Positions 39,970 to 51,053 of a stretch of DNA of 64,000 nucleotides are shown piece after piece; within the stretch, counting starts at the first letter, position 1, and each line of letters starts with the position of its first letter. The stretch is from contig NZ_CP038853.1 of NCBI RefSeq assembly GCF_004792415.1, positions 1,178,001 to 1,242,000 of the forward strand, in the 5' to 3' direction. A program made the position numbers and the translations under genes. The notes beneath the pieces were generated by a model. It saw only the letters and a program-made list of their open reading frames with translations, made no database searches and had not been told where the DNA came from. The DNA comes from Pantoea vagans. Lineage in GTDB: Bacteria > Pseudomonadota > Gammaproteobacteria > Enterobacterales > Enterobacteriaceae.

Positions 39970-40743
39970 CTGAAAGTGACCTACCAGCCGCCGGTGAATG
40001 CACCGCAGCTACGCTACTTTATGCGCTATGAACAGGCCAATGCCCGCACCGAATATCTGCCACATTCACATGCCTGGGGCCAGCTGATCATGGTGAAAAG
40101 CCACGTCCTGGAGATGCAGGTCAAGGGCGAGCGCTTGCTGACGCCGGCCGACATTCCGGTCTGGATCCCGCCAGGTCAGCTGCACAGTAGCTATAACCAT
40201 CGTCAGGCGCAGTTCCGCACCTTTAATCTGGCGGCCTCGCTCTGCACCGATTTACCCCGGCGCGCCTGTCTGATGCTGGTGGATCCCATTGCACACGCCA
40301 TCATGGACGATTTCGCTGAGCAGCAAATCGAGCAACCCGCAACGGATGCGCAGTGGCGGCTGTGCGAGGTGCTGCGCGATCGTCTGAAGCTGGCGCAGGT
40401 GCAGGAGAGTTATCTACCGACTTCAGATGATAAATTTCTGGCACCGGTGTTACATGCACTGGAAGCGCATCCTGGCGATAACACCACGCTGGCGGGCTGG
40501 GCGGCGCGGGTCTTTACCACCGAACGGACGCTGGCGCGGCGCTGCCAGCAGCATCTGCATATGACATTTGGTGAGTGGCGGCAGCGCCTGCGGTTTCTGC
40601 GCGCCATCGTGCTGCTGGAGCAGGGAGAAAGCGTGCAGAGTATCGCCCATGAGCTGGGATACAGTTCCGCCTCGGCGCTGATTGTGATGTTCCAGCAACA
40701 GGCAGGCACCACGCCCGATCGCTACCGTGCGCGGTTAGGCTAA
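39964..40743 (+). CDS. AraC-family transcriptional regulator
   Basis: The 259-residue protein has an N-terminal cupin-like effector domain ([29 protein letters not shown]) and a C-terminal double helix-turn-helix ([40 protein letters not shown]). It probably controls the divergent EamA exporter, as such pairs usually do. The ligand is unknown. Confidence 0.9.
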   Translation: MSLKVTYQPPVNAPQLRYFMRYEQANARTEYLPHSHAWGQLIMVKSHVLEMQVKGERLLTPADIPVWIPPGQLHSSYNHRQAQFRTFNLAASLCTDLPRRACLMLVDPIAHAIMDDFAEQQIEQPATDAQWRLCEVLRDRLKLAQVQESYLPTSDDKFLAPVLHALEAHPGDNTTLAGWAARVFTTERTLARRCQQHLHMTFGEWRQRLRFLRAIVLLEQGESVQSIAHELGYSSASALIVMFQQQAGTTPDRYRARLG

Positions 40744-40798
40744 CGCGTCGCTTTGTGCCAGAATAATTGCCTCACATGTAACAGACAGGAAAGCCGTG

Positions 40799-41932
40799 GT
40801 GAAAATTCTGGTCGATGAAAATATGCCTTATGCCCGTGAGTTATTCAGCCGCACCGGCGATGTGGTCGCGGTGCCAGGGCGTCCGCTGCCGGTGGCTGAA
40901 CTGGCCGATGCCGATGGCCTGATGGTGCGCTCAGTCACCCAGGTGAATGAATCGCTGCTGGCTGGAAAGCCGGTGAAATTTGTCGGCACCGCGACGGCGG
41001 GCACCGATCATATCGACGAGAACTGGCTGCAGCAGGCGGGCATTGCGTTCTCTGCCGCTCCCGGTTGTAACGCCATCGCGGTGGTGGAATATGTTTTCTC
41101 TGCGCTGCTGCTGCTGGCGGAGCGCGATGGTTTTGAGCTGCGTGACCGCACAGTCGGCATTGTCGGCGTCGGTAACGTTGGCGGGCGGCTGCAGAAGCGG
41201 CTGGAAGCCTGGGGCATCAAAACCCTGCTGTGCGATCCACCACGCGCCGATCGCGGTGACGTAGGCGAGTTCCTGTCACTGGAGGCGGTGACAGAGCAGG
41301 CAGATATTCTGACCTTCCACACGCCGCTGTTTAAAGACGGCCCCTACAAAAGCTGGCATCTGGCGGATGCAGCGCTGCTGATGGCGCTGAGGCCCAACAC
41401 CATCCTGATCAACGCCTGTCGCGGCCCGGTCGTGGACAACGGCGCGCTGCTGGAGGTGCTGAAAATGCGCCATGACCTCAGCGTGGTGCTGGACGTCTGG
41501 GAGCCGGAGCCGGATCTCTCGCTGGCGCTGCTGGATAAGGTCGACATCGCCACGCCGCACATTGCGGGCTACACGCTGGAAGGCAAAGCACGCGGCACCA
41601 CGCAGGTCTTTGAAGCCTGGTGTGACTTTATCGGTCAGCCGCAGCAGGTGCCGCTCAGCACCTTACTGCCGGAGCCGGAATTCAGTGAAATTACCCTGAA
41701 TGGCCCGCTGGATCAGCCAACACTGAAACGCCTGGCGCATCTGGTGTATGATGTGCGCCGCGATGATGCCCCGCTACGTAAAGTGGCGGCGAAACCCGGC
41801 GAGTTTGATCGCCTGCGCAAGCAGTATCTGGAGCGCCGCGAATGGTCTTCGCTGCAGGTCAACTGTGATGACGCCTCAACGGCTGAGATGCTGAACCAGC
41901 TGGGCTTTAACGCAATCTACTCTCCGAAGTAA
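40799..41932 (+). CDS. pdxB: Erythronate-4-phosphate dehydrogenase PdxB
   Basis: PdxB oxidises 4-phosphoerythronate in pyridoxal phosphate synthesis. The 377-residue protein has the NAD-binding motif [12 protein letters not shown] and the D-2-hydroxyacid dehydrogenase signatures ([25 protein letters not shown]). Two consecutive GTG codons occur (40796, 40799). I prefer the second ([15 protein letters not shown]) for its match to E. coli and 8-nt spacing from AGGA. Confidence 0.95.
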   Translation: MKILVDENMPYARELFSRTGDVVAVPGRPLPVAELADADGLMVRSVTQVNESLLAGKPVKFVGTATAGTDHIDENWLQQAGIAFSAAPGCNAIAVVEYVFSALLLLAERDGFELRDRTVGIVGVGNVGGRLQKRLEAWGIKTLLCDPPRADRGDVGEFLSLEAVTEQADILTFHTPLFKDGPYKSWHLADAALLMALRPNTILINACRGPVVDNGALLEVLKMRHDLSVVLDVWEPEPDLSLALLDKVDIATPHIAGYTLEGKARGTTQVFEAWCDFIGQPQQVPLSTLLPEPEFSEITLNGPLDQPTLKRLAHLVYDVRRDDAPLRKVAAKPGEFDRLRKQYLERREWSSLQVNCDDASTAEMLNQLGFNAIYSPK

Positions 41933-42106
41933 CGGGCGCTGCAGGCATGGCACCGTTTTCTGCACTGAATCAGTCGGTGACCAGAAAACGCGCGTAATCC
42001 ATGCCTGCCAGTGTGGCGGCAGGTTTCGGGGGGGGATAAATCTGAATCCCTGGGCGGTGAATATCACCGCCTTCTGTTTTTATGTCATTGTCTGGAGTAA
42101 ACCAAC

Positions 42107-43114
42107 ATGTCTGACGGCTGGAATATTGCGCTACTTGGCGCGACAGGCGCAGTAGGGAACGCTGTACTGGAACTGCTGGCGGAACGCCAGTTCCCGGTTG
42201 GTGAATTATATTTGCTGGCCAGCGAAAACAGCGCGGGCGAAATCAAGCGTTACGAGGGCCGCTCGGTACGGGTCGACAACGCAGAGACGTTCGACTGGTC
42301 ACAGGCGCAGCTGGCCTTTTTCGTGGCAGGCCGTGACGCCTCGGCACGTTTTGCCGATGAAGCGGCCAATGCGGGTTGTCTGGTGATCGACAGCAGTGAG
42401 CTGTTTGCGCTGGAACCCGATGTGCCGCTGGTGGTGCCGGATGTGAACCCGCAGGTGCTGGCCGATTATCGTAATCGCAATATCATCAGCGTGGCGGACA
42501 ACCTGGTGAGCCAGCTGCTGACCGCGATTAAACCGCTGGTAGATGCTGCCGGGCTGAGCCGTTTACAGGTGACGAATCTGATCTCAGTTTCCAGCTACGG
42601 CAAAGTGGCGGTCGATGCGCTGGCGGGGGAAAGTGCCCGCCTGCTGAATGGTATTCCGGCTGATGAACATCACTTTGGTCGTCAGCTCGCGTTTAACCTG
42701 ATGCCACAACAGGCCGACGCAGAAGGCAGCGTGGAGAGTGAACGTCGTCTGATTGATCAGGTGCGCAAAGTCCTGCAGGACGAAGGCTTACCGATTGCGG
42801 TCAGCAGCGTTCAGGCCCCGGTGTTCTACGGTAATGCGCAGATTGTGCATATCGAAAACCTGCGCCCGCTCTCTGCGGAAGAAGCGCGTGCCGAGCTGGC
42901 GCTGGCGTCAGATATTCGTCTGAGCGAAGAGGATGACGTGCCGACGCCGGTGACGGATGCGTCTGGCAACGGCGAACTGAGCATCGGCGCAGTGCGCAAC
43001 GACTACGGTATTCCGGAGCTGCTGCAGTTCTGGTCAGTGGCGGACAACATTCGTTTTGGCGGCGCGCTGATGGCGGTGAAAACTGCTGAGAAACTGGTTC
43101 AGGAGTATCTGTAA
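42107..43114 (+). CDS. usg: Aspartate-semialdehyde dehydrogenase paralog Usg, catalytic Cys missing
   Basis: The 335-residue protein has the Asd fold, including the NADP-binding start ([19 protein letters not shown]) and a C-terminal [17 protein letters not shown]. At the position of the catalytic cysteine of Asd (NCxxS) it reads DNLVSQLL, so it should not be an active dehydrogenase. This matches Usg of E. coli, which has no known function and sits between pdxB and truA. truA follows after 2 nt. Confidence 0.93.
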   Translation: MSDGWNIALLGATGAVGNAVLELLAERQFPVGELYLLASENSAGEIKRYEGRSVRVDNAETFDWSQAQLAFFVAGRDASARFADEAANAGCLVIDSSELFALEPDVPLVVPDVNPQVLADYRNRNIISVADNLVSQLLTAIKPLVDAAGLSRLQVTNLISVSSYGKVAVDALAGESARLLNGIPADEHHFGRQLAFNLMPQQADAEGSVESERRLIDQVRKVLQDEGLPIAVSSVQAPVFYGNAQIVHIENLRPLSAEEARAELALASDIRLSEEDDVPTPVTDASGNGELSIGAVRNDYGIPELLQFWSVADNIRFGGALMAVKTAEKLVQEYL

Positions 43115-43116
43115 GC

Positions 43117-43920
43117 ATGTCCGATGGTCAGACGCAAAAACTGGCGCTCGGCATCGAGTATGACGGCAGTCGTTACTACGGCTGGCAGCGCCAGAATGAA
43201 GTCCGCAGCGTGCAGGAGAAGGTAGAGCGCGCGCTGTCGAAAGTTGCCGATCATCCGGTCAGCATTTTTTGCGCTGGCCGCACCGATGCGGGCGTGCACG
43301 GCACGGGGCAGGTGGTCCATTTCGAAACCACATCGCAGCGGCCTGATGGCGCCTGGACGCTGGGCGTCAACGCCAATCTGCCGGCAGATATTGCCGTGCG
43401 CTGGGTGAAAGCGGTGCCGGATGAATTTCATGCCCGCTTCAGCGCCACGGCCCGACGCTATCGCTACCTGATCTACAATCAGCGTCTGCGTCCGGCGGTG
43501 CTGGCGCAGGGCGTGACGCACTTTTACCATCCACTGGATGCAGAGAAGATGCAGCGCGCCGGGCAATGTTTGTTAGGCGAGAATGATTTCACCTCATTCC
43601 GCGCGATGCAGTGCCAGTCACGTACACCCTGGCGCAACGTGATTCACCTCAACGTTACGCGTCAGGGTCCCTACGTGATTGTGGATATTAAAGCCAACGC
43701 GTTTGTGCATCACATGGTGCGCAATATCGTGGGCAGCCTGATGGAGATAGGCTGCGGCAATAAGCCGGAGTCATGGATGGCAACGCTGCTGGCGGCGAAG
43801 GATCGGACATTAGCCGCAGCCACAGCCCGGGCAGAGGGGTTGTATCTGGTGGCGGTGGATTACCCATCCCACTTTGCGTTACCACAGCCGTTGATGGGAC
43901 CGTTGTTCCTCGCGGATTAA
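43117..43920 (+). CDS. truA: tRNA pseudouridine(38-40) synthase TruA
   Basis: TruA modifies uridines 38-40 of many tRNAs. The 267-residue protein has the catalytic aspartate D57 in [18 protein letters not shown] and the later signature [15 protein letters not shown]. Coupled to usg upstream. dedA starts 29 nt later. Confidence 0.96.
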   Translation: MSDGQTQKLALGIEYDGSRYYGWQRQNEVRSVQEKVERALSKVADHPVSIFCAGRTDAGVHGTGQVVHFETTSQRPDGAWTLGVNANLPADIAVRWVKAVPDEFHARFSATARRYRYLIYNQRLRPAVLAQGVTHFYHPLDAEKMQRAGQCLLGENDFTSFRAMQCQSRTPWRNVIHLNVTRQGPYVIVDIKANAFVHHMVRNIVGSLMEIGCGNKPESWMATLLAAKDRTLAAATARAEGLYLVAVDYPSHFALPQPLMGPLFLAD

Positions 43921-43949
43921 TTCACTTTCAGGACTTAAAAGGGCGCGCT

Positions 43950-44612
43950 ATGGAGTTTCTCCATTTTCTGGTCGATTTTATTCTGCACATCGATGTGCAT
44001 CTGGCCGAGCTGGTTGCACAGTACGGTATCTGGATTTACGCTATTTTGTTCCTGATTCTGTTCTGCGAAACCGGGCTGGTTGTGACGCCTTTCCTGCCAG
44101 GCGATTCGCTGCTGTTTGTGGCGGGTGCACTGGCTGCACTGCCGGGTAACGATCTCAATGTGCATGTGATGGTGGCACTGTTAGTGGTGGCCGCGGTGCT
44201 GGGCGATGCAGTGAACTACACCATTGGCCGCCTGTTTGGCGAGCGGTTGTTCAGTAATCCGAACTCGAAGATTTTCCGTCGCAGCCATCTGGATAAAACC
44301 CATGCGTTTTATGCCCGTCACGGCGGAAAAACCATTATTCTGGCGCGCTTTGTGCCGATTGTCCGCACGTTTGCGCCGTTTGTTGCCGGTATGGGCCACA
44401 TGTCCTATCGCCACTTCGCGCTGTTCAACGTGACCGGTGCGCTGTTATGGGTGCTGCTGTTCTCCTATGCCGGCTACCTGTTTGGCGATCTGCCGGTGGT
44501 GCAGGAAAACCTGAAGCTGCTGATTGTGGGCATTATCCTGGTCTCGATTCTGCCGGGTGTAATTGAAGTCTGGCGTCATCGCCGTCAGGCGAAGCAGCAG
44601 AAGCTGCCGTAA
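43950..44612 (+). CDS. dedA: DedA-family inner-membrane protein
   Basis: The DedA/Tvp38 family is linked to undecaprenyl-phosphate recycling and envelope integrity. The 220-residue protein has the conserved re-entrant motifs ([19 protein letters not shown] and [19 protein letters not shown]). ATG 43950 ([18 protein letters not shown]) matches E. coli DedA. Open frame upstream is the truA coding region in another frame. Confidence 0.95.
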   Translation: MEFLHFLVDFILHIDVHLAELVAQYGIWIYAILFLILFCETGLVVTPFLPGDSLLFVAGALAALPGNDLNVHVMVALLVVAAVLGDAVNYTIGRLFGERLFSNPNSKIFRRSHLDKTHAFYARHGGKTIILARFVPIVRTFAPFVAGMGHMSYRHFALFNVTGALLWVLLFSYAGYLFGDLPVVQENLKLLIVGIILVSILPGVIEVWRHRRQAKQQKLP

Positions 44613-44756
44613 GACTTCGCTCAGGGGTAAGACCAGATTTTTATCCACAGTCTGAACAGGTTGTGGTTTAATGAGCGACATTTACCGTCTGCTGAAGCGG
44701 TTTTCAGCAGTATCAAGACGACTGGACCAGGTCAGTTTTAAACAGAAAGGTCATCA

Positions 44757-45671
44757 ATGAGCTGGATTGAACGCATTCTTAATAAAAGCACCACGACGCC
44801 AACGCGCAAAGCCAGCATCCCGGAAGGGGTCTGGACCAAGTGCGACAGCTGTGGCCAGGTTCTCTACCGCGCCGAGCTGGAGCGTAATCTTGAGGTTTGC
44901 CCGAAGTGTGACCACCACATGCGTATGCACGCGCGTGAGCGCCTCGGCAGTTTCCTCGATCAGGGAACGATGGTTGAGCTTGGCAGTGAACTTGAACCCA
45001 AAGATCTGCTGAAGTTTCGCGACTCCAAGAAGTACAAAGATCGTCTGGTCGCCGCACAGAAAGATACCGGCGAGAAAGATGCGCTGATCGTGATGAAAGG
45101 TCAGCTGCACAGTATGCCGGTGGTTGCGGCAGCTTTTGAATTTGCCTTTATGGGCGGTTCAATGGGCTCTGTCGTCGGTGCACGTTTTGTACGTGCAGTT
45201 GAGCAGGCGCTGGAAGATAACTGTCCGCTGATCTGCTTCTCCGCCAGCGGCGGTGCCCGTATGCAGGAAGCGCTGCAGTCGCTGATGCAGATGGCGAAAA
45301 CCAGTGCGGCTCTGGCCAAAATGCGCGAGCGCGGTCTGCCCTACATTTCCGTGCTGACTGACCCGACCATGGGCGGTGTTTCGGCCAGTTTCGCCATGCT
45401 GGGTGACCTCAACATCGCGGAGCCTAAAGCGCTCATCGGCTTTGCCGGCCCACGCGTTATCGAGCAGACCGTGCGTGAAAAACTGCCGCCGGGCTTCCAG
45501 CGCAGTGAGTTCCTGATTGAGAAGGGCGCGATTGATATGATCATCCGCCGCCCGGAAATGCGTTACAAACTGGCAAGCCTGCTGGCCAAAATGATGAACC
45601 TGCCGGCACCGCTGCATGACGGTGAACCGTCCGCTCCCGCGACGACTGAATCGGAAAGCAACGAGGCCTGA
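44757..45671 (+). CDS. accD: Acetyl-CoA carboxylase carboxyltransferase beta subunit AccD
   Basis: AccD forms the carboxyltransferase with AccA and makes malonyl-CoA. The 304-residue protein has a four-cysteine zinc ribbon (C29, C32, C48, C51) and the carboxyltransferase core ([40 protein letters not shown]). A perfect 9-bp hairpin (45682-45704) lies between accD and folC. Confidence 0.97.
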   Translation: MSWIERILNKSTTTPTRKASIPEGVWTKCDSCGQVLYRAELERNLEVCPKCDHHMRMHARERLGSFLDQGTMVELGSELEPKDLLKFRDSKKYKDRLVAAQKDTGEKDALIVMKGQLHSMPVVAAAFEFAFMGGSMGSVVGARFVRAVEQALEDNCPLICFSASGGARMQEALQSLMQMAKTSAALAKMRERGLPYISVLTDPTMGGVSASFAMLGDLNIAEPKALIGFAGPRVIEQTVREKLPPGFQRSEFLIEKGAIDMIIRRPEMRYKLASLLAKMMNLPAPLHDGEPSAPATTESESNEA

Positions 45672-45765
45672 CAGGAGATAGAGAGGCGCGCCTGTCGCGC
45701 CTCTTACCAATGCACCGTATACCGCAGCACCAGTCTGCCAGGTATAAATAAGCAAAACGGGACAT

Positions 45766-47034
45766 ATGGACAATCTTCACCTTCCTCAAGCCACGTCGCC
45801 TTTGGCCACGTGGCTTTATTATCTTGAGCACCTGCATACTCAGGCCATCGAACTGGGTCTGGACCGTATTCGTCAGGTAGCACTTCGTCTCGACCTGCTG
45901 AAACCCGCTCCGTTTGTCTTTACCGTGGCCGGTACCAATGGCAAAGGCACCACCTGTCGCACCCTGGAAACGCTGCTGATCGCTGTGGGCTACCGCGTTG
46001 GCGTCTATAGCTCGCCGCATCTGGTGCGTTATACCGAACGCGTCAGGGTTCAGGGCGAGGAGCTGAGTGAAGCGCAGCACTGCGCCAGCTTTGCGGAGAT
46101 TGAAGCCGGACGGGCTGATATTTCGCTGACCTACTTCGAATTTGGTACGCTCTCCGCGCTGAATCTGTTCCGCCAGGCGCAACTGGATGTGGTGATCCTC
46201 GAAGTCGGCCTCGGTGGACGACTGGATGCCACCAACATCGTGGATGCCGATGTCGCCGTAGTCACCAGCATCGCGCTGGATCACACCGACTGGCTGGGCC
46301 CGGATCGCGAAAGCATCGGGCGCGAGAAAGCGGGTGTGTTCCGGGCAGGGAAACCGGCAGTCGTCGGTGAACCCGATATGCCACACAGCATCGCTGTGGT
46401 CGCACAGGAAAAAGGCGCTCAGCTGTTACAGCGCAACCGCGACTGGTCCTGGCATGCGCAGGCCGAAAGCTGGTCGCTGCGTGATGCGCAGGGCGAGCTG
46501 AACGATCTGCCGCTGCCTCAGGTGCCACTGCCAAACGCGGCGACCGCGCTGGTGGCGCTGCGGGTCTCAGGGCTCAAGGTCAGTGAGACGCAGATTCGCG
46601 CCAGCCTGCCGCTGGCGATGCTGCCAGGGCGGTTTCAGACGATAAGTGAATCACCGCGCGTGATTCTGGATGTCGCTCATAACCCGCACGCGGCAGGCTA
46701 TCTGGCGTCGCGTCTGGCGGCGCTGCCGAAACGCGGCAAAGTACATGCCGTCGTGGGCATGCTGCATGATAAAGATATCGCCGGAACGCTCGCGGCATTG
46801 GCTCCAATGGTTGATGCCTGGTATTGTGCACCGCTTGACGGTCCGCGCGGTGCCAGTGCAGAGCAGTTGCTGGATGCGCTGCCGCAGGGCGAGGCCTTTG
46901 GTTCGGTTGAACTCGCCTGGCAGCAGGCGCGCGAGCGGGCTGCGCCGCAGGACACTGTGCTGGTCTGTGGTTCATTCCACACGGTGGCACAGGTCATGGA
47001 ATCGATTGAAACGGAGAAAGGACGTGGCAAGTAA
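45766..47034 (+). CDS. folC: Bifunctional folylpolyglutamate/dihydrofolate synthase FolC
   Basis: FolC adds glutamate to dihydropteroate and folates. The 422-residue protein has the Mur-ligase ATP loop TVAGTNGKGTTCRTLE, the conserved EVGLGGRLDATN and the C-terminal VILDVAHNPHAAGYL. It overlaps dedD by 11 nt. Confidence 0.96.
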   Translation: MDNLHLPQATSPLATWLYYLEHLHTQAIELGLDRIRQVALRLDLLKPAPFVFTVAGTNGKGTTCRTLETLLIAVGYRVGVYSSPHLVRYTERVRVQGEELSEAQHCASFAEIEAGRADISLTYFEFGTLSALNLFRQAQLDVVILEVGLGGRLDATNIVDADVAVVTSIALDHTDWLGPDRESIGREKAGVFRAGKPAVVGEPDMPHSIAVVAQEKGAQLLQRNRDWSWHAQAESWSLRDAQGELNDLPLPQVPLPNAATALVALRVSGLKVSETQIRASLPLAMLPGRFQTISESPRVILDVAHNPHAAGYLASRLAALPKRGKVHAVVGMLHDKDIAGTLAALAPMVDAWYCAPLDGPRGASAEQLLDALPQGEAFGSVELAWQQARERAAPQDTVLVCGSFHTVAQVMESIETEKGRGK

Positions 47035-47806
47035 GTTTCAGAACCGTTTAGTCGGCACCGTTATTCTGGTCGCCGTTGGCGTGATTGTGCTGCCAGGGCT
47101 GCTGGATGGTCAGAAAAAGCATTACAAAGAGGAGTTCGCCGCCATTCCGCTGGTGCCGAAACCTGACGATCAGCAGGACAGCGAAATGGTGCCGCCGGTA
47201 ACCCAGTCGCTGCCCGCTCAGCCGCCGGAAGGCGCAGGCAGTGCCGTCAATAGCAGCAATGGCAATGGTAAAACCAACGCCACGGCGGAGCAGGGACGGA
47301 CGCAGCCGGATGAAGAGAGCGATCCGGTCGTGGTCTCGCCGCCGCCGGTTCATCAGTCTGTGCCTGTGCAGACGGTGACGAAGCCGAAAGTGGCAGAGCA
47401 GCAGAAACCTAAAGTCACCGAGCAGCCTAAGCAGAAGCCGGTTGAACAGCAGAAGCCAAAAGTCGTGGAGCAGCCTAAACCGAAGCCGGTTGAGCAACCT
47501 AAAGCGGTTGAGCAGCCGAAGCAGGAAGAAGCGCCAAAAGCGGCAGAGACCACGGCTCCGGCGGGGCAGGCTTATGTGGTGCAGTTAGGTGCGCTGAAGA
47601 ACGCCAGCAAGGTAAATGAGATTGTCGCGCAGTTGCGGCTGTCGGGCTATCGCGCCTTTACCGTGCCGTCAACGCCGGTTCAGGGTCAGATTACCCGTAT
47701 CTACGTTGGCCCTGATGCCTCGAAAGCTAAAATGCAGAGTGCAGTGGGTGAACTGAAAAACATCTCAGGACTGGGCGGTGTCGTTAAGCCGTACAGCGCC
47801 CGCTAG
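47024..47806 (+). CDS. dedD: SPOR-domain cell-division protein DedD
   Basis: DedD localises to the division septum through a C-terminal SPOR domain that binds denuded peptidoglycan. The protein is 260 residues, with a membrane segment at about 10-26 (GTVILVAVGVIVLPGLL), a long disordered linker and the SPOR domain (AYVVQLGALKNASKVNEIVA; ITRIYVGPDAS). GTG 47024 (VASKFQNRLVG) is inside the end of folC with GGAGAAAGG upstream. The linker holds imperfect repeats of PKVxEQ/KPVEQ type (codons in 47380-47530), making it longer than E. coli's. Confidence 0.94.
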   Translation: MASKFQNRLVGTVILVAVGVIVLPGLLDGQKKHYKEEFAAIPLVPKPDDQQDSEMVPPVTQSLPAQPPEGAGSAVNSSNGNGKTNATAEQGRTQPDEESDPVVVSPPPVHQSVPVQTVTKPKVAEQQKPKVTEQPKQKPVEQQKPKVVEQPKPKPVEQPKAVEQPKQEEAPKAAETTAPAGQAYVVQLGALKNASKVNEIVAQLRLSGYRAFTVPSTPVQGQITRIYVGPDASKAKMQSAVGELKNISGLGGVVKPYSAR

Positions 47807-47934
47807 CGCGGTGATTGGCGCTGCCGATAGCAGTAACAGGCAGCGTCTTTTGCCGGGCAGGCACTACGCTTAACGCGCACTGCCGCATAAAATAGTGACG
47901 ATTTTCAACGGCCTGTCCGGCTGAGAATCACAAG

Positions 47935-47965
47935 GGCGATTGCGGTTTTTTTCATCGCCTTTTTT
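47935..47965 (+). terminator. Terminator before cvpA
   Basis: GGCGAT (47935-47940) pairs with ATCGCC (47954-47959), followed by six Ts. It isolates the accD-folC-dedD side from the PurR-controlled cvpA promoter. Confidence 0.65.
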
Positions 47966-47990
47966 ATGGATGCAGAAAAAGAAAACCGCT

Positions 47991-48006
47991 ACGCAAACGT
48001 TTTCTT
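47991..48006 (+). promoter_or_regulatory. PurR box upstream of cvpA-purF
   Basis: ACGCAAACGTTTTCTT matches the PurR consensus (ACGCAAACGTTTNCNT) and the E. coli cvpA-purF operator. A TAGAAT -10 (48014-48019) follows, so the box overlaps the -35 region. Purine-dependent repression is inferred. Confidence 0.88.
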
Positions 48007-48070
48007 TTTCTGTTAGAATGCGCCCCGAACTGGATGCAGGGGTGCAATTGCACTGGCGCTGGAAGAGTTC

Positions 48071-48556
48071 ATGATCTGGATTGATTACGTCATTATTGCG
48101 GTAGTTGGTTTTTCGGCTCTGGTCAGCCTGGTTCGTGGGTTTGTCCGGGAAGCCTTATCTCTCGTTACCTGGGGATGCGCGTTTTTTGTCGCCAGTCATT
48201 ACTACGCCTACCTTGCAGTCTGGTTTACAGGTTTTGACGACGAACTGGTTCGTAACGGTATTGCCATCGGTGTGCTGTTTGTGGCGACCCTGATTGTGGG
48301 CGCCATTGTGAACTACGTTATCGGCACGCTGGTGGAAAAAACCGGCCTGTCGGGAACCGACCGGGTGTTGGGCGTCTGTTTCGGGGCGTTGCGTGGTGTG
48401 CTGATCGTAGCCGCTTTGCTGTTCTTCCTTGATACATTCACTGGCTTTTCCAAAAGTCCGGACTGGCAACAGTCTCAACTCATTCCCGAGTTCAGTTATA
48501 TCATCAGGTGGTTCTTTGATTACCTGAAAAGCACGTCGAGTTTTTTACCCCGGTGA
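48071..48556 (+). CDS. cvpA: Colicin V production/envelope protein CvpA
   Basis: The 161-residue inner-membrane protein has about four membrane segments and matches E. coli CvpA closely ([38 protein letters not shown]). The exact function is unsettled; mutants are affected in colicin V export and envelope stress. It shares the PurR-controlled promoter with purF, 37 nt downstream. Confidence 0.95.
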   Translation: MIWIDYVIIAVVGFSALVSLVRGFVREALSLVTWGCAFFVASHYYAYLAVWFTGFDDELVRNGIAIGVLFVATLIVGAIVNYVIGTLVEKTGLSGTDRVLGVCFGALRGVLIVAALLFFLDTFTGFSKSPDWQQSQLIPEFSYIIRWFFDYLKSTSSFLPR

Positions 48557-48593
48557 TGTGACCGGGTGTGCGGCTAAATGAGGAAATGACAAC

Positions 48594-50111
48594 ATGTGCG
48601 GTATTGTCGGTATCACCGGTTTCATGCCGGTCAACCAGTCGATCTATGACGCGTTAACGGTGCTCCAGCACCGCGGGCAGGATGCCGCAGGCATTTGTAC
48701 TATCGATGCGCTGAAATGTTTTCGCCTGCGAAAGGCAAACGGCCTGGTCAGCGACGTTTTCGAAGCACGCCACATGCAGCGACTGCAGGGCAATATGGGG
48801 ATCGGTCACGCGCGTTATCCCACCGCGGGCAGCTCCAGTGCCTCTGAAGCGCAGCCATTCTATGTAAACTCCCCGTATGGCATCACCCTGGCGCACAACG
48901 GTAACCTGACCAACGCCCATGTGCTGCGTAAGCACCTGTTTGAAAAGGGTCGCCGTCACGTTAATACCACTTCAGATTCTGAAATCCTGCTGAATATCTT
49001 TGCGCAGGAGTTAGATCGTTTTCAAAACGATCCGCTGGAAGCTGACAACATTTTTGCTGCGGTGGCTGCGGTACATCAGCAGGTTCGCGGTGCCTACGCC
49101 GTCGTAGCGATGATTATCGGCCACGGCATGGTGGCCTTCCGCGACCCTAACGGCATCCGTCCGCTGGTGCTGGGCAAGCGCGTTATCGCTGATGGCCGCA
49201 CCGAATATATGGTCGCCTCCGAGAGTGTTGCGCTGGATACGCTGGGCTTTGAATTCATCCGTGACGTTGCACCGGGTGAAGCGGTTTATGTCACTGAAGC
49301 GGGCCAGCTTTCGACCCGCCAGTGTGCTGAAAACCCGAAAAGCAATCCGTGCCTGTTCGAGTATGTCTACTTTGCGCGTCCGGACTCCTTCCTGGACAAA
49401 ATCTCCGTCTACAGCGCCCGCGTCCGCATGGGCACCAAGCTGGGCGAGAAAATTGCCCGCGAGTGGGAAGATCTCGACATTGATGTCGTGATTCCAATTC
49501 CGGAAACCTCAACCGATATCGCGCTGGAAATCGCCCGTATTCTCGACAAGCCTTATCGTCAGGGCTTCGTGAAAAACCGCTACGTTGGCCGTACCTTTAT
49601 CATGCCGGGACAGCAGTTACGTCGCAGCGCAGTACGCCGCAAGCTCAACGCGAACCGCGCTGAATTCCGAGATAAAAACGTGCTGCTGGTGGATGACTCT
49701 ATCGTGCGCGGTACGACTTCAGAGCAGATTATTGAGATGGCGCGTGAAGCGGGTGCAAAACGCGTTTACCTGGCCTCAGCGGCACCGGAAATTCGTTTCC
49801 CGAACGTCTACGGCATCGATATGCCGAGCGCCACGGAACTGATTGCGCACGGCCGCGAAGTGGAAGAGATTCGCCAGCTGATTAAAGCCGATGCACTGAT
49901 TTTCCAGGATCTCGACGATCTGATCGAAGCGGTGCGTGAAGAGAACCCGGACATTGCACAATTTGAGTGCTCGGTGTTCAACGGCATTTACGTGACGAAG
50001 GATGTCGACCAGCAGTATCTGGAGTATCTGGAGTCGCTGCGTAATGATGATGCCAAAGCGCTTCAGCGCCAGAACGAAGTCGAAAACCTTGAGCTGCACA
50101 ACGAAGGCTGA
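48594..50111 (+). CDS. purF: Amidophosphoribosyltransferase PurF
   Basis: PurF commits PRPP to purine synthesis. The 505-residue protein starts MCGIVGITG, leaving the catalytic Cys at the mature N-terminus, with no propeptide. The PRPP-binding motif is [16 protein letters not shown]. It is the second gene of the cvpA-purF operon and is followed by a strong terminator. Confidence 0.98.
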   Translation: MCGIVGITGFMPVNQSIYDALTVLQHRGQDAAGICTIDALKCFRLRKANGLVSDVFEARHMQRLQGNMGIGHARYPTAGSSSASEAQPFYVNSPYGITLAHNGNLTNAHVLRKHLFEKGRRHVNTTSDSEILLNIFAQELDRFQNDPLEADNIFAAVAAVHQQVRGAYAVVAMIIGHGMVAFRDPNGIRPLVLGKRVIADGRTEYMVASESVALDTLGFEFIRDVAPGEAVYVTEAGQLSTRQCAENPKSNPCLFEYVYFARPDSFLDKISVYSARVRMGTKLGEKIAREWEDLDIDVVIPIPETSTDIALEIARILDKPYRQGFVKNRYVGRTFIMPGQQLRRSAVRRKLNANRAEFRDKNVLLVDDSIVRGTTSEQIIEMAREAGAKRVYLASAAPEIRFPNVYGIDMPSATELIAHGREVEEIRQLIKADALIFQDLDDLIEAVREENPDIAQFECSVFNGIYVTKDVDQQYLEYLESLRNDDAKALQRQNEVENLELHNEG

Positions 50112-50136
50112 TACCCATCCATAGTCGGGCAGCATA

Positions 50137-50170
50137 AAACAGGGCGGGAGCAATCCCGCCCTGTTTGTTT
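50137..50170 (+). terminator. Intrinsic terminator after purF
   Basis: A 13-bp perfect stem (AAACAGGGCGGGA at 50137-50149; TCCCGCCCTGTTT at 50154-50166) is followed by a T-rich tract (GTTTTC to about 50172). Confidence 0.85.
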
Positions 50171-50224
50171 TCAGAAACCCGCTGGCCGCGTATGATGGCG
50201 CATTGGCTGACATAAGGTTGGAAT

Positions 50225-50794
50225 ATGAAACGACTCATCATTGGCATCTCTGGCGCAAGCGGGGTGATCTATGGCGTGCGCATGCTGCAGGTGTTGCAGC
50301 AGGTGGAAGAGGTAGAAACGCATCTGGTCATGAGCCAGGCGGCACGTCAGACACTGGGGCTGGAGAGCGACTATTCGCTGCGTGACGTGCAGGCGCTGGC
50401 CAATGTGGTGCATGACGTGCGCGATATTGCAGCAAATATCTCGTCGGGATCGTTCAAAACGCTGGGCATGGCGATTTTACCCTGCTCGATGAAAACGCTT
50501 TCAGGGATTGTGCACAGCTACAGTGACTCATTGCTGACCCGTGCGGCTGATGTGGTATTAAAAGAGCAGCGTAAGCTGGTATTGTGCGTACGTGAAACCC
50601 CACTGCACGTCGGCCACCTGCGGATGATGACCACCGCGGCTGAACTGGGTGCCATTATCATGCCGCCCGTGCCAGCGTTTTATCATCGGCCTGAAACCAT
50701 CGATCAGCTCATCGACCAGACCGTGAATCGGGTAATCGATCAGTTCGATATCGAATTACCGGAAGATCTCTTTATGCGCTGGCAGGGTGCATAA
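50225..50794 (+). CDS. ubiX: Flavin prenyltransferase UbiX
   Basis: UbiX makes the prenylated FMN cofactor used by the decarboxylase UbiD in ubiquinone synthesis. The 189-residue protein has the flavin-binding start LIIGISGASGVIYGVRML and conserved SSGSFKTLGMAILPCSMKTL. Position before the histidine transporter is as in E. coli. Confidence 0.96.
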   Translation: MKRLIIGISGASGVIYGVRMLQVLQQVEEVETHLVMSQAARQTLGLESDYSLRDVQALANVVHDVRDIAANISSGSFKTLGMAILPCSMKTLSGIVHSYSDSLLTRAADVVLKEQRKLVLCVRETPLHVGHLRMMTTAAELGAIIMPPVPAFYHRPETIDQLIDQTVNRVIDQFDIELPEDLFMRWQGA

Positions 50795-50974
50795 AGTTCC
50801 GCTGGCGCACTTATTTAGTGCATAAGCGCGCCTCGGATCACTCTTCGTGCATTTGACGCACCAAAAGTTAACAACGTCGCTTTTTCTCTTTTACTTCACT
50901 GCTATATTCCCCTCACAAACACAGCGTTTTCGCCTGTCTGTCATCACGTTAACGGCGTGGATAACTTGCAGAAC

Positions 50975-50990
50975 TGGCATGAAACATGCA
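50975..50990 (+). promoter_or_regulatory. Sigma54-like promoter before hisJ
   Basis: TGGCATGAAACATGCA has GG (-24) and GC (-12) separated by exactly 10 nt, as sigma54 promoters require. It ends 63 bp before the gene. The E. coli and Salmonella argT/hisJ region is known to respond to nitrogen control. No NtrC site was resolved. Confidence 0.6.
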
Positions 50991-51053
50991 AATTACTTTG
51001 CGCAAACACATCACGAACCACATAACAAAAAGCACTTCACTTGAGGGTAATCT

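Noticed and set aside
45541..46386. 281-codon minus-strand frame opposite accD/folC
   Set aside because: Antisense to two essential genes with full motifs; no support of its own.
50849..50863. GTGC-N7-GCAC dyad upstream of hisJ as an NtrC site
   Set aside because: The half-sites are in the opposite order to the NtrC consensus, so it was not called.
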